Part shown: piece by piece, positions 31,559 to 40,330 of the stretch | Layout of the letters: the number at the start of each line of letters is the position of its first letter | Numbering within the stretch: the first letter of the stretch is position 1 | Assembly (NCBI RefSeq): GCF_003207855.1 | Contig: NZ_NKTZ01000004.1 | Span: 62,001 to 126,000 of the forward strand | Length of the DNA stretch: 64,000 bases | Direction of reading: 5' to 3' | From: Komagataeibacter rhaeticus | Lineage (GTDB): Bacteria; Pseudomonadota; Alphaproteobacteria; Acetobacterales; Acetobacteraceae | The notes under the pieces: model-generated | Told to the model about the DNA's origin: nothing | The model's database searches: none | What the model saw: the letters and a program-made list of their open reading frames with translations, nothing else | Position numbers and translations under genes: made by a program

Positions 31559-32289
31559 GCGGCGGGGCCGGTGCCCTGCTGCGTATGGACCATGCGGGCT
31601 TTCACCGTGGCAGGCGGGGGGTGCTGCATGATCTGTCCTTTTCCATAAACCGGGGTGAACTTGTGGCCCTGCTGGGGCCGAATGGCGCGGGCAAGACCAC
31701 GCTCCTGCGCCTGCTGCTGGGCCTTGTGCCGCCCGGCAGCGGGCAGGTCTGGCTGGAAGGCCGGCCCATGGCCACCTGGTCGCGGCGCGAGATCGCGCGC
31801 CGTATCGCCTATGTGCCGCAGGGGCATGTGCCGCTGTTTCCCTACAGCGTGCGGGACATCGTGGGCATGGGGCGGCTGGCGGAAACCCCCTTTGCCCCCC
31901 GCCTGCGGGAAGCCGATCGTGATGCGGTGGCCCATGCGCTGGGGGCACTGGCCATTACCCATCTGGCGGACCGGGCCTATACCGACCTTTCGGGGGGCGA
32001 GCGGCAGGCCGTGCTGCTGGCGCGCGCCCTGGCGCAGGGGGCGGCCATCCTTGTGCTGGATGAACCGGAAACCGGGCTGGATTACGGGCAGAAGCAGCGG
32101 CTGTATGTCCTGCTGCGCAGGCTGGCGGGACAGGGGCATGCCGTTATCGCCACCACGCATGACCCGATCCAGGCAGCCTGTGTATTTGACCGCGCCATCC
32201 TGCTGCGCCATGGGCACGTCATGGCGGATGGCCCGGCGGCCGCCCTGCTTGGTCCCGCCATGCTGGAGCGGCTTTATGCCCCGATCTGA
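31555..32289 (+). CDS. ABC transporter ATPase (FecE/BtuD type)
   Basis: ATPase that powers the importer. Walker A is GPNGAGKTT around residue 43, the signature is LSGGERQ around 147, Walker B is ILVLDEPETGL around 165, and the switch histidine lies in IATTHDP. The length is 244 residues from ATG 31555, which overlaps the permease stop (ATGA); a GTG nine bases earlier is in frame. The transporter is followed by a repeat-filled gap and convergent genes. Confidence 0.94.
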   Translation: MSGGAGALLRMDHAGFHRGRRGVLHDLSFSINRGELVALLGPNGAGKTTLLRLLLGLVPPGSGQVWLEGRPMATWSRREIARRIAYVPQGHVPLFPYSVRDIVGMGRLAETPFAPRLREADRDAVAHALGALAITHLADRAYTDLSGGERQAVLLARALAQGAAILVLDEPETGLDYGQKQRLYVLLRRLAGQGHAVIATTHDPIQAACVFDRAILLRHGHVMADGPAAALLGPAMLERLYAPI

Positions 32290-32300
32290 AAATCATCCGG

Positions 32301-32480
32301 GGACGCTTTTTCAGGAAGTTTCAAGGCATGCCGCCCTGTTGAAAAAAGACGGTAATCAGAAACGTCTAGAGACTGTCTGATAAGTCAGCGCATGATGGCG
32401 CTTTAAAAGAAAAGGAAGTTTCTGGTGAGGCTTTTTGCAAAAGCTTCGAAAAAAGGCGGCACCCAGAAACTTTTATCGTT
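32301..32480. repeat. Two decayed copies of the two-hairpin repeat
   Basis: The gap between the ABC operon and the convergent secreted-protein gene holds fragments of the dispersed repeat: one near 32320-32365 (GCCGCC, then TTGAAAAAAG) and a second, inverted, near 32412-32476 (AGGCTTTTTGCAAAAGCTT followed by AAAAAAGGCGGCACCCAG). Between them lies AGAGACTGTCTGATAAGTCAG. Related AGACTGAT motifs precede the copies near 40.1 and 62.2 kb, so this string may be an outer part of the element. Confidence 0.6.
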
Positions 32481-32507
32481 TTTCATCAGGCGGCCGGACT
32501 GGCGCGC

Positions 32508-32879
32508 CTAGCGCCCCATGGGGTTGGTGTCGACGCGCACGGCCTTGCCCGTGCGGTCATAATACAGGATGGCGGTGCCGCGTTTTTCGGCATAGCCATC
32601 CGGTTCCCCCGTGGGTGTCCAGAACAGCAGGCGGTTCAGGTCCGGCTGTTCCTTTATCCTGTCGCCGTGCGGAATATAGCGGTACTGGCTGTAATCCATG
32701 TGTAGCCGGGGCAGGGGCGGCCGCTTGGAAAGCTGGTGCATGGAGGCATGGCGCTGCGAGGCCTCGCCGGGGTCTTCGTTGCCTGCGTCGGCATGGCCAC
32801 CTTCAGCCAGTGCTACGCCGGGCATCAGGCCCACGCACAGCCACCCCCACACCATCCACCGCCGCAACCTGATTGACAT
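32508..32879 (-). CDS. Hypothetical secreted protein
   Basis: Small protein of 123 residues whose start at 32879 gives a clear signal peptide (MSIRLRRWMVWGWLCVGL, cleavage after VALA). The mature part has an acidic/His segment (EGGHADAGNEDPGEASQRH), then YSQYRYIPHGDRIKEQPD and a C-terminal beta-like TAILYYDRTGKAVRVDTNPMGR. I do not recognise the family. It lies about 90 bases downstream of the DcaP-like porin gene on the same strand, so the two could be co-transcribed and both act in the envelope. Confidence 0.7.
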   Translation of the reverse strand: MSIRLRRWMVWGWLCVGLMPGVALAEGGHADAGNEDPGEASQRHASMHQLSKRPPLPRLHMDYSQYRYIPHGDRIKEQPDLNRLLFWTPTGEPDGYAEKRGTAILYYDRTGKAVRVDTNPMGR

Positions 32880-32970
32880 GAGCGCAGGCCCTTCCCTCGT
32901 TCCCCATAGCGGGGTCACCATCCTCCTTTTCCCGGCGCGACGCAATATCCCGCCCCGGCGCGGGATGCCC

Positions 32971-34866
32971 TTACTGGAAGGGCAGGTAGCGGAAGTCGAA
33001 GAAGATCTCGCTCAGGCTGGTGGTGGGCGCGCCCCCCATGCCACCCCATGTATGCACGCGCGAATAGGCCAGCTGCGTGCCCGCCTGCACCGTGCCGTAC
33101 TGCCCGTGGATGAAGCGGTACCAGGCACCGATGGTAAACTCCTCCACCGAGCGGATGTTGGCGGTGCAGCCGCCCAGTGCCGCGGTGTTGAGGTCCGAGC
33201 CCTCCGTCATGCACCCGGTATTGTCCGCCAGCGGGTTGCCATAGCCATAGGCATTGCCGCCTTCGTCAAAATAGCTGCGGCCCGAACGCTGCATGCCGAA
33301 ATAGCCGTATACGTCGAGCATCTTGTTGGGGTGCGCGATCACGCCAGCCGTGGTCTGGGCCGAGGACAGCAGGGCCGGCGCGCCGTTGGCACGCAGTGTC
33401 GCATCGGGCAGCAGCACCGAACCGTAGCGCCCGATGCCCCGCCCCGTAAGCCCCGCCAGCCGCACTTCCAGCCGGTGCGGGATGACCGGCAGGATCATCG
33501 ATCCGCCAACGCCCCAGGCAACGGCGGTATGGTTTTCACCCACGCCGTTTATGACCGAACGGTCATGCGGGAAGTGGACCACGCCTTCCACTTCGTAATG
33601 GCCCCAGTGGGGGTCCCATGCCAGTTTGCCGATCACGTCGGGCGCTATTTCGTTGGAATAGTTGGTGGTGGCGCTGCTCAGCCCCACGCCGTTGGACCCG
33701 ATCTTGGCATACCCCCCGTTGGGCAGGGCGTATTCACCATTGCCCAGGTCATCGCCAAAGCCGGTGGTGTCATAGATCGTGGCCGGATTCTCGATGGACA
33801 GGCCCGTCCACAGCCGGTGCTGCAGGTAGTCCTTGACAATGCGCACCTGCCACTGCCGCGACCAGGTCTGGCCCGCCAGGATGGAGGATTCGATGGTTTC
33901 GGGCAGGCTTTCCTGACGGGGCACGATGCCCACGCGGTCAGGCGTGAGCATGGTCCAGGCCTGACCGATCAGGAAATGCGTATTCGCGCGCGAATCATCC
34001 AGTGTCAGATAGGCCTGCCGCAGGCGGGGCACATAGGAATTGCTCTCATACGGGTTGGTGGTCTCGGCACTGGCGCCAAAATCGGTTTCCACGAATCCCG
34101 CCACGGTCAGGTGCGGATTGAGCTGCCCGCGCGCCATGAGCGAGAAGCGCGAATACCGCGCATCCCCATTGAAGTTCGTGGTGTGGAAGTTCGAGCTGTC
34201 ACGGAAGGGAATGGCATTCCAGTAATTGAATATGCCAGACGAGACCTGCCGGTTTTCCACCAGCGCCGCCGCATCGAAGAACCCGCCCAGGATGATGGAG
34301 ACGGGACCAAGGTGGAACACCTTGCTGCCCAGCGCGCCGGCGGACTGCGCGCCCACCGTCTCGCGGTTGTGGGGGCCGACATTGTTGTTGGCCATGTGGG
34401 AGATCAGGTCTTCCTCCCGGTGGGCTACGACGGATTCCAGCGTCGGCTGGTCAACGGGTTCGAACGTGGCGGGGGCGGAACGGCCACCGATATGCGGCAT
34501 GCGCCCGCGTGTTTCCATCTCCGCCCCGGTGCCGGCCACACTCATGGCGGTGGCATGGCCTTCGCTGGGTACCCAGCCGCCACGCACATGCCCGCCCGAC
34601 CCGGTGACCTGCAGCGGATGGCCCGTGGCCGCGCTGCTGCCCCCCGTCTGGGCGCGGTGACGGGCGATCTGCTGGCGCATGGCCATGAGATCGTTCTGGA
34701 GCGCCATCTGCTGCTGCTGCAGATGTTCCATCTGGCGTTCCATGATATCCAGCGATTCCGGATCATCATCGGCCCATGCCGCGCATGCGGGTGCCAGGAA
34801 GGAACACACCATCAGCATGCCTGCAATGCTGGCGCGCCGATGCATGGAAAAGGACGGAATCCGCAT
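32971..34866 (-). CDS. DcaP-like outer membrane porin
   Basis: Predicted outer-membrane beta-barrel of 631 residues. After a signal peptide (cleavage near ACAAWA-DD) there is a coiled coil at about 38-72 (MERQMEHLQQQQMALQNDLM), then a Gly/Ser/Thr-rich linker, then a barrel domain from about 185 with alternating aromatic strands and the terminal phenylalanine-containing strand IFFDFRYLPFQ. The order of periplasmic coiled coil plus barrel fits the DcaP family of trimeric porins. A perfect TTGACA (minus strand, 34913-34908) lies upstream but lacks a good -10. An inner start (34845) is possible. The substrate is unknown. Confidence 0.8.
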   Translation of the reverse strand: MRIPSFSMHRRASIAGMLMVCSFLAPACAAWADDDPESLDIMERQMEHLQQQQMALQNDLMAMRQQIARHRAQTGGSSAATGHPLQVTGSGGHVRGGWVPSEGHATAMSVAGTGAEMETRGRMPHIGGRSAPATFEPVDQPTLESVVAHREEDLISHMANNNVGPHNRETVGAQSAGALGSKVFHLGPVSIILGGFFDAAALVENRQVSSGIFNYWNAIPFRDSSNFHTTNFNGDARYSRFSLMARGQLNPHLTVAGFVETDFGASAETTNPYESNSYVPRLRQAYLTLDDSRANTHFLIGQAWTMLTPDRVGIVPRQESLPETIESSILAGQTWSRQWQVRIVKDYLQHRLWTGLSIENPATIYDTTGFGDDLGNGEYALPNGGYAKIGSNGVGLSSATTNYSNEIAPDVIGKLAWDPHWGHYEVEGVVHFPHDRSVINGVGENHTAVAWGVGGSMILPVIPHRLEVRLAGLTGRGIGRYGSVLLPDATLRANGAPALLSSAQTTAGVIAHPNKMLDVYGYFGMQRSGRSYFDEGGNAYGYGNPLADNTGCMTEGSDLNTAALGGCTANIRSVEEFTIGAWYRFIHGQYGTVQAGTQLAYSRVHTWGGMGGAPTTSLSEIFFDFRYLPFQ

Positions 34867-35040
34867 TTAAGGTCAGGAGGCCCCACGGTTAGGTTTCAGA
34901 CTATATATGTCAAAACATTTCCGGATAAACAGGTAAATAATATTTTCTTTTAAGAATGCCCGGGTCCATGGCCCGTCCCGTCCATTCTTCCTGTCCGGGG
35001 CCGTGGGCAGCCCCGCGTGGTGGCGTTACATGACGTGGTG

Positions 35041-35685
35041 TTACACGACATCCGGGCGGCGGGCGGTCATGGCATGGACCGCGTCGTGCCAGAACAGGTC
35101 CTCTGGCGCGGGGGTGACGGTGCCGTTGTCCACCGGGCCAAAACCCGCGCGCGCCAGCAGGGTTTCCAGCATGCGGCGGCGGTCGGTTTCATCCAGCGCC
35201 TGCCACAGGGCGGTGGCCTTGTGCGGTATGAAGCGCGTGCCGGATGTCAGGATGATCAGGCCGCCGGGCTGCAGCACGCGGGCTGCCTCGCGCAGCAGGG
35301 CCACGGGCTGGCGCAGGTAGGGGGCCACGTCGCAAAGCAGCACGGCATCCATGCTTTCATCGGCCAGCGGCAGTTCGGGGGTCTCGTTCAGGTCTTCCAC
35401 CACGCGGTCGGTCAGGCGGGTGTTGCTGTCCAGCGCCTGGGCATTCACGCCAATGCCGATCACGCTGCCGAATTCCATATCGGGCGGCAGGTGGCTGTCG
35501 GGACCGGCCATAAGGTCAAGGATGTCGCCGCCCTCGGGCAGCAGGGTGCGGTACAGCGCGGTGATGGCGGCCTGCGCGCCCTGGTCCAGCATGGGGCCGG
35601 CGGGTCTGCGCGAATAGAATGCCGTGTCGGATTCCCCCGATGCGGCAGTAAAGGATTGCGGGTGGAACCCGTGCAGGTCATTCAT
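35041..35685 (-). CDS. SAM-dependent methyltransferase (class I)
   Basis: Rossmann-fold methyltransferase of 214 residues. The SAM motif I is ILDLMAGPDSHLP around residue 56, motif II region VIGIGVNAQALD around 75, the motif IV-like MDAVLLCDVAPYL around 112, and the post-motif RVLQPGGLIILTSG around 138. The substrate is unknown; the helices after residue 150 do not match a class I can name. It is divergent from the glyoxalase gene, with less than 90 bases between the starts. Confidence 0.85.
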   Translation of the reverse strand: MNDLHGFHPQSFTAASGESDTAFYSRRPAGPMLDQGAQAAITALYRTLLPEGGDILDLMAGPDSHLPPDMEFGSVIGIGVNAQALDSNTRLTDRVVEDLNETPELPLADESMDAVLLCDVAPYLRQPVALLREAARVLQPGGLIILTSGTRFIPHKATALWQALDETDRRRMLETLLARAGFGPVDNGTVTPAPEDLFWHDAVHAMTARRPDVV

Positions 35686-35772
35686 GGATGTGCCAGACAG
35701 TACAGATGAAACAACGCCCGATTGGAGGGCGTATTATCATGCGCCCGCGCATGTGTGACAGGAGAAAAACAG

Positions 35773-36174
35773 ATGGCCCGCATGATCCATTCCATGATCC
35801 GCGTGCGTGACGCGGCGGCAAGCCTTGCCTTTTATGAAACGGCCTTTGGCCTGACGGTGGCCGACAGGCTTGTTTTTGACACCTTTACCCTTATCTACCT
35901 GTCCAATGACGAACAGACATTCGAACTGGAACTGACCGTAAACCACGACCGGACCGCGCCCTATGACCTGGGGGATGGCTATGGCCATCTGGCGGTGTCG
36001 GTTGCGGATGTGGACGCGGAACATGCACGCCTTACCGCCGCGGGCCTGTCACCGCTTGCGGTGAAGGACATGTCGTGCGGGGAGCGGTTCGTGGGCCGGT
36101 TCTTCTTCGTGACCGACCCCGACGGCTACCGGATCGAGGTCCTGCAGCGCGGCAGGCCGGGGCGTTTTGTCTGA
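35773..36174 (+). CDS. gloA: Lactoylglutathione lyase (glyoxalase I)
   Basis: Converts the hemithioacetal of methylglyoxal and glutathione to S-lactoylglutathione. It shows two beta-alpha-beta-beta-beta modules with metal ligands in MIHSMIRV (His), FELELT (Glu), GYGHLAV (His) and DGYRIEVLQ (Glu). The length of 133 residues is typical. The ATG at 35773 has GGAG eight bases upstream; the longer in-frame ATG at 35722 lacks such a site. Confidence 0.93.
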   Translation: MARMIHSMIRVRDAAASLAFYETAFGLTVADRLVFDTFTLIYLSNDEQTFELELTVNHDRTAPYDLGDGYGHLAVSVADVDAEHARLTAAGLSPLAVKDMSCGERFVGRFFFVTDPDGYRIEVLQRGRPGRFV

Positions 36175-36250
36175 TCGGGCTTGCAAGCGGGCGCCTGTGG
36201 TGCCATCCCGCTCGCAAACGGGGGCGGCTTGGCCTTATACAGGACGGATG

Positions 36251-37072
36251 ATGACCGGTTTTCTCAAGATGCACGGGCTTGGCAATGACTTCGTGGTGGT
36301 GGATGAACGCACCCATCGCCATGATCTTACACCCGCGCGTATCGCCGCCCTGTGTGACCGGCATACGGGCATTGGCTGTGACCAGTTCGTGACCCTGCGC
36401 CCGGCCTGCGCCGAAGGGGCGGATGTGTTCGTACGCTTCTTCAATGCCGATGGTTCGGAATCCGGCGCGTGCGGCAATGCCTCACGCTGCGTGGCCGACC
36501 TTGTGGCGCGGGAGAGCGGGCGGGCGCAGGTCGGGCTGCAGACGCGCGCGGGCGTGCTGTCCGCCACCCTTGTGCGCCCGGGCGTGGTAACGGTGGACAT
36601 GGGCGTGCCCGCGCAGGGCTGGGCCGATGTGCCGCTGGCCGAAGCCATGGACACGCTGCACCTGCCCATAACGGGTGACCCGGCCGCCGTCTCCATGGGC
36701 AACCCGCACGCCACGTTCTTCCTGCCCGCGCCCGACGGCATGGACCCGTGTGTTGCGGGGCCGGAACTGGAACACCACCCCCTGTTCCCCCAGCGCGCCA
36801 ACATTGGCCTTGCGCATGTCACGTCGCGCGGGTCCATGCGCCTGCGGGTGTGGGAACGCGGCAGCGGGCTGACGCGGGCCTGCGGTTCGGGCGCGTGCGC
36901 CGCCGTGGTCAACGCCGTGCGGCGCGGGCTGGTGGACCGTACCTGCACGGTGGAAATGGACGGGGGCAAGCTGGAAATCACATGGCGTGGCGATGATGGC
37001 CATGTGCTCATGACCGGCCCGGCCACCACCAGCTTTACCGGCACGTTCAGCCCGGAAGACTACCCCCGATGA
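36251..37072 (+). CDS. dapF: Diaminopimelate epimerase
   Basis: Converts LL- to meso-diaminopimelate for lysine and peptidoglycan. The N-terminal FLKMHGLGNDFVVVD signature is present, and the two catalytic cysteines lie in SGACGNASRC (near residue 73) and TRACGSGACAA (near 213). The length of 273 residues is normal. ATG 36251 was preferred over the adjacent ATG 36248 because AGGA lies six bases before it. The gene overlaps mtaB by four bases. Confidence 0.96.
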   Translation: MTGFLKMHGLGNDFVVVDERTHRHDLTPARIAALCDRHTGIGCDQFVTLRPACAEGADVFVRFFNADGSESGACGNASRCVADLVARESGRAQVGLQTRAGVLSATLVRPGVVTVDMGVPAQGWADVPLAEAMDTLHLPITGDPAAVSMGNPHATFFLPAPDGMDPCVAGPELEHHPLFPQRANIGLAHVTSRGSMRLRVWERGSGLTRACGSGACAAVVNAVRRGLVDRTCTVEMDGGKLEITWRGDDGHVLMTGPATTSFTGTFSPEDYPR

Positions 37073-38316
37073 AGAAGCCGGAAATCCTGACCTTCGGCTG
37101 CCGCCTCAACACCTATGAGAGCGAGGTGATGCGCAGCCATGCCGCAGGGCTGGACAATGTGGTGATCGTGAACACCTGCGCGGTGACGGGCGAGGCGGAG
37201 CGACAGGCGCGCCAGGCCGTGCGCCGCGCCCATCGCGAACGCCCTGACGCGCGCATTGTGGTAACCGGCTGCGCCGCCCAGATCGACCCCGAACGCTGGG
37301 CGGCCCTGCCCGGTGTGACCCGCGTGCTGGGCAACCGTGAAAAGCTGGAGGCCGCAAGCTGGAGCGAGATGGCGCTGGGTGAAGGCAATGCCGTGTCCGA
37401 CATCATGGCCGCGCGCGAGACAGCACCCCATCTGGTGACCGAGTTCGCCGGCCGCACCCGTGCGTTCGTGGAGGTGCAGCAGGGCTGTGACCATCGCTGC
37501 ACCTTCTGCATCATCCCCTTCGGGCGTGGGCCGTCACGCTCGGTGCCGGTCGGTGCGGTGGTGGAACAGGTGCGCGCCCTTGTGCAGTCCGGCTACCGCG
37601 AAGTGGTGCTGACGGGGGTGGACATCACTTCATGGGGCGGTGACCTGCCGGGCAGGCCGCTGCTGGGGCAGCTGTGCCGCAGGCTGCTTGCCCTGGTGCC
37701 GGAACTGGAGCGGCTGCGCCTGTCCTCGGTCGATCCGGTGGAAATTGATGAGGATATCTGGAAGCTGCTGGAAGCCGAGCCGCGCTTCATGCCCTATCTG
37801 CACCTGTCGCTGCAGGCGGGGAGTGACATCATCCTCAAGCGCATGAAGCGCCGGCATCTGACAGCGGATGCGGCAGGTGTGGTGGCGCGGGCGCGGGCGC
37901 TGCGGCCCGGGATCGGCATCGGGGCGGACATCATCGCCGGTTTCCCGACCGAGGATGAGAAACTGTTCGCGCAGACACTCGCTTTTGTACGGGACAACGC
38001 ACTGCCCTACCTGCATGTCTTTCCCTATAGTGAGCGGCCGGGCACGCCCGCGGCCCGCATGCCCGCCATTGCGGTACCCGCGCGCAGGGAACGCGCGGCC
38101 CGGCTGCGGGCCGCGGGGGCGGAGGCGGCGCGGGCCTTCCATACCCGCCTGCTGGGGCAATCCCTGCGCGTATTGATGGAAACGGACACGGCGGGCCATT
38201 CCGAGGAATTTGCCCCCGTCAGGCTGGTGGACGGCGCGGTGTCCGTGGCCGGGCGCATCGAGACGGTGCGGCCGGTGGCGGTTGACGATAACGGACTGGT
38301 TGCGGAAATTCTCTGA
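37069..38316 (+). CDS. mtaB: tRNA t6A37 methylthiotransferase MtaB
   Basis: Radical-SAM enzyme that adds a methylthio group to N6-threonylcarbamoyladenosine 37 of tRNA. The N-terminal MTTase domain carries cysteines in FGCRLN, VNTCAVTG and TGCAAQ for the auxiliary cluster. The radical-SAM CxxxCxxC is CDHRCTFC around residue 140. FGRGPSRS and GVDITSWGGDLPG match MtaB rather than MiaB or RimO. The length is 415 residues. It overlaps dapF (ATGA) and is followed by ftsY one base after the stop. Confidence 0.94.
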   Translation: MKKPEILTFGCRLNTYESEVMRSHAAGLDNVVIVNTCAVTGEAERQARQAVRRAHRERPDARIVVTGCAAQIDPERWAALPGVTRVLGNREKLEAASWSEMALGEGNAVSDIMAARETAPHLVTEFAGRTRAFVEVQQGCDHRCTFCIIPFGRGPSRSVPVGAVVEQVRALVQSGYREVVLTGVDITSWGGDLPGRPLLGQLCRRLLALVPELERLRLSSVDPVEIDEDIWKLLEAEPRFMPYLHLSLQAGSDIILKRMKRRHLTADAAGVVARARALRPGIGIGADIIAGFPTEDEKLFAQTLAFVRDNALPYLHVFPYSERPGTPAARMPAIAVPARRERAARLRAAGAEAARAFHTRLLGQSLRVLMETDTAGHSEEFAPVRLVDGAVSVAGRIETVRPVAVDDNGLVAEIL

Positions 38317-38317
38317 T

Positions 38318-39319
38318 ATGGCTCTTGGCTTCTTCTCACGGCTCAAGGCGGGACTGTCCCGCTCCACCCAGAAACTCAGCGGCGGCATTACCGCCGTGTT
38401 CACCCGGCGCAAGCTGGATGACGAGGCGCTGGAGGAACTTGAGGACCTGCTGATCTCCGCCGACCTGGGTCCCAGCGTGGCCGAAAAGGTGATCGACTCC
38501 TTCCGCCGCGCCAAATTCGGCAAGGAAGTGACGGATGAGGAAGTGCGCGCCGCCCTGGCGGAGGAGATTGCCAATATCCTCCAGCCCGTCGCCATTCCGT
38601 TTGAACCTGATCCGAAGCACAAGCCGCATGTGGTGCTTGTGGTGGGGGTGAACGGCACGGGCAAGACCACCACCATCGGCAAGATGGCCCGCTTTTATGG
38701 GGAGCAGGGCAAGAAGGTGATGATGGTGGCGGGCGATACCTTCCGCGCCGCAGCCGTCGAGCAGTTGCAGGTATGGGGCGAGCGCACGGGGGCGCCCGTG
38801 ATCGCGGGCAGGCCCAATGCCGATGCGGCGGGGCTGGCGTTCGAGGCGCTCAAGCGTGCCACGGCGGAACAGGCCGACCTGCTGCTGGTTGATACGGCCG
38901 GCCGCCTGCACAACAAGAGCGCGCTGATGGAGGAACTGGCCAAGATCATCCGCGTCATGCGCAAGTTTGACGAAACAGCACCCCATTCCGTGCTGCTGGT
39001 GCTGGATGCCACCACCGGGCAGAACGCGGTGGAACAGGTGCGGGTGTTCAAGGAACTGGTCAACGTGACCGGGCTGATCGTGACCAAGCTGGATGGCTCG
39101 GCCCGCGGCGGCATTGTGGTGGCGCTGGCCGATGCGTTCGGCCTGCCGGTGCATCTGGTGGGCGTGGGCGAGCAGGCGGACGACCTGCGTCCCTTCTCCG
39201 CCGAGGCGTTTGCCAGGGGGCTGGTGGGCGACAGCATAAAAGTCATCGAGCGTGATGACGCGCAGTCCGCACCCGACGGACAGGCGGCGGGCAGCGAGCA
39301 GCCCCCGCATCAGGGCTGA
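38318..39319 (+). CDS. ftsY: Signal recognition particle receptor FtsY
   Basis: SRP receptor GTPase that docks ribosome-nascent chain complexes at the membrane. The NG domain is complete: GVNGTGKTTTIGKMA (G1), DTFRAAAVEQL, DTAGRLHNK (G3), TKLDGSARGG (G4) and the C-terminal GVGEQADDLRPF. The acidic A domain is almost absent; a short basic-hydrophobic N-terminus (MALGFFSRLKAGLSRSTQ) serves as lipid-binding helix. The length is 333 residues. It closes the dapF-mtaB-ftsY operon. Confidence 0.96.
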   Translation: MALGFFSRLKAGLSRSTQKLSGGITAVFTRRKLDDEALEELEDLLISADLGPSVAEKVIDSFRRAKFGKEVTDEEVRAALAEEIANILQPVAIPFEPDPKHKPHVVLVVGVNGTGKTTTIGKMARFYGEQGKKVMMVAGDTFRAAAVEQLQVWGERTGAPVIAGRPNADAAGLAFEALKRATAEQADLLLVDTAGRLHNKSALMEELAKIIRVMRKFDETAPHSVLLVLDATTGQNAVEQVRVFKELVNVTGLIVTKLDGSARGGIVVALADAFGLPVHLVGVGEQADDLRPFSAEAFARGLVGDSIKVIERDDAQSAPDGQAAGSEQPPHQG

Positions 39320-39362
39320 GGGACGGCCTGACAACGCGCCCAGAAGTGCGTGGCAGGGCAGA

Positions 39363-39450
39363 GGGAAGTTTTTGGCGAAGCTTTTTTCAAAAAGCTTCGG
39401 GGAACGCCGCCTTTTTGGGGAAAAGTGGCGCCCGGAAACCTTTGTTCCGT
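39363..39450 (-). repeat. Two-hairpin repeat between ftsY and the LysE-family gene
   Basis: An inverted copy: hairpin B is perfect at 39376-39399 (CGAAGC...GCTTCG around a T-run/A-run core), then a decayed hairpin A (about 39404-39431, CGCCGCC...GTGGCGC). It lies between two genes on the same strand and could end the ftsY transcript. Confidence 0.75.
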
Positions 39451-39488
39451 ATCCGCGCACCCTGACAGGCAGGTCTGGAGGCATGATC

Positions 39489-40115
39489 ATGACGATATCG
39501 CAATCCCTTCTTTCCTTCGCGCTCACCGCGTTTGTCATGGCCATTACGCCGGGACTGGATACCGCGCTGGTGCTGCGCACGGCCACCACGGCAGGGCGGG
39601 AAAAAGCGGTGCTGGCGGCCCTTGGCGTGGTATGTGGCTGCCTTGCATGGGGTGTGGCGGTGGCCACCGGGCTGGGGGCGCTGCTGGCGGCTTCCCGCCC
39701 GGCATTTGATGCCATCAGGATAACGGGTGCGGCCTATCTGTTATGGGCCGGGGGCAGGATGCTCCTGTTTCCCCGCCGTGATGGCAGCCAGCCGGCTGGC
39801 GCGGTGCCGGATGGCGGGCGGCATGGTTATTTCCTGCGCGGCATGCTGCAGAACCTGCTCAACCCCAAGGTGGGGGTTTTCTATATTTCCTTCCTGCCGC
39901 AGTTCGTGCCCGGCAACGTGCAGGCAGGGCCTTACCTTTTCCTGCTTTCGGGCCTGCAGGCGGCCCTGAGCTGCGGGTGGCTGGTCCTGGTGGCGTTTAC
40001 CGGCCATTCCCTTGGCCGCCTGCTGCGGCGCGCGTCCATCATGCGGGCCATGGACCGGCTGACCGGATGCGTGTTCATAGGCTTCGGTCTCAGGCTCGGC
40101 CTTTCACGCGGCTGA
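39489..40115 (+). CDS. LysE/RhtB-family amino acid exporter
   Basis: Inner-membrane exporter of 208 residues with about six hydrophobic segments. The N-terminal FVMAITPGLDTALVLRTA and the central GMLQNLLNPKVGVFYISFLPQF are hallmark stretches of the LysE/RhtB family. The ATG at 39489 was chosen because GGAG lies eight bases upstream; the ATG at 39483 is too close. The substrate is unknown. It is flanked by repeat copies on both sides. Confidence 0.9.
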   Translation: MTISQSLLSFALTAFVMAITPGLDTALVLRTATTAGREKAVLAALGVVCGCLAWGVAVATGLGALLAASRPAFDAIRITGAAYLLWAGGRMLLFPRRDGSQPAGAVPDGGRHGYFLRGMLQNLLNPKVGVFYISFLPQFVPGNVQAGPYLFLLSGLQAALSCGWLVLVAFTGHSLGRLLRRASIMRAMDRLTGCVFIGFGLRLGLSRG

Positions 40116-40145
40116 GAGACTGATGAAATGAAGCGCATTGATGGG

Positions 40146-40232
40146 AAATGAAAATTTTTGGTGTCAGCTTTTTGAAAAAAGGCAACGTTTCCTGAGGCTT
40201 TCTGAAAAAAGCCTTACCCGGGACGCCCTTAT
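40146..40232 (+). repeat. Two-hairpin repeat between the LysE-family gene and pgk
   Basis: A decayed copy in forward orientation: hairpin A remnant near 40163-40187 (GTCAGC...GGCAAC) and hairpin B near 40195-40214 (AGGCTTTCTGAAAAAAGCCT). It is preceded by AGAGACTGATGAAATG, which resembles a string near the copy at 32.4 kb. It lies between convergent genes. Confidence 0.65.
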
Positions 40233-40267
40233 GGCGGACCCTCCCCGAGGGCATGAACACTGGCCAT

Positions 40268-40303
40268 GAAAAAAGGGACCACCTGGGGGGGTGATCCCTT
40301 TTC
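40268..40303 (-). terminator. Terminator of the gap-pgk operon
   Basis: On the minus strand a stem GGGATCACC/GGTGGTCCC around a cytosine-rich loop is followed by TTTTTT. It lies 28 bases after the pgk stop codon. On the plus strand it has a shorter T-run and could also stop leftward read-through. Confidence 0.85.
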
Positions 40304-40330
40304 CTCCGGACCGGGGCGGCCTGCCGCAGG

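Noticed and set aside
32370-32392. AGAGACTGTCTGATAAGTCAG as the end of an insertion sequence
   Set aside because: No transposase gene, no matching inverted end and no target duplication were seen; related strings accompany other repeat copies, so it is better seen as part of that element.
34885-34913. Promoter of the porin gene at TTGACA
   Set aside because: The -35 is perfect, but the hexamer 17 bases on (AACCGT) does not resemble a -10.
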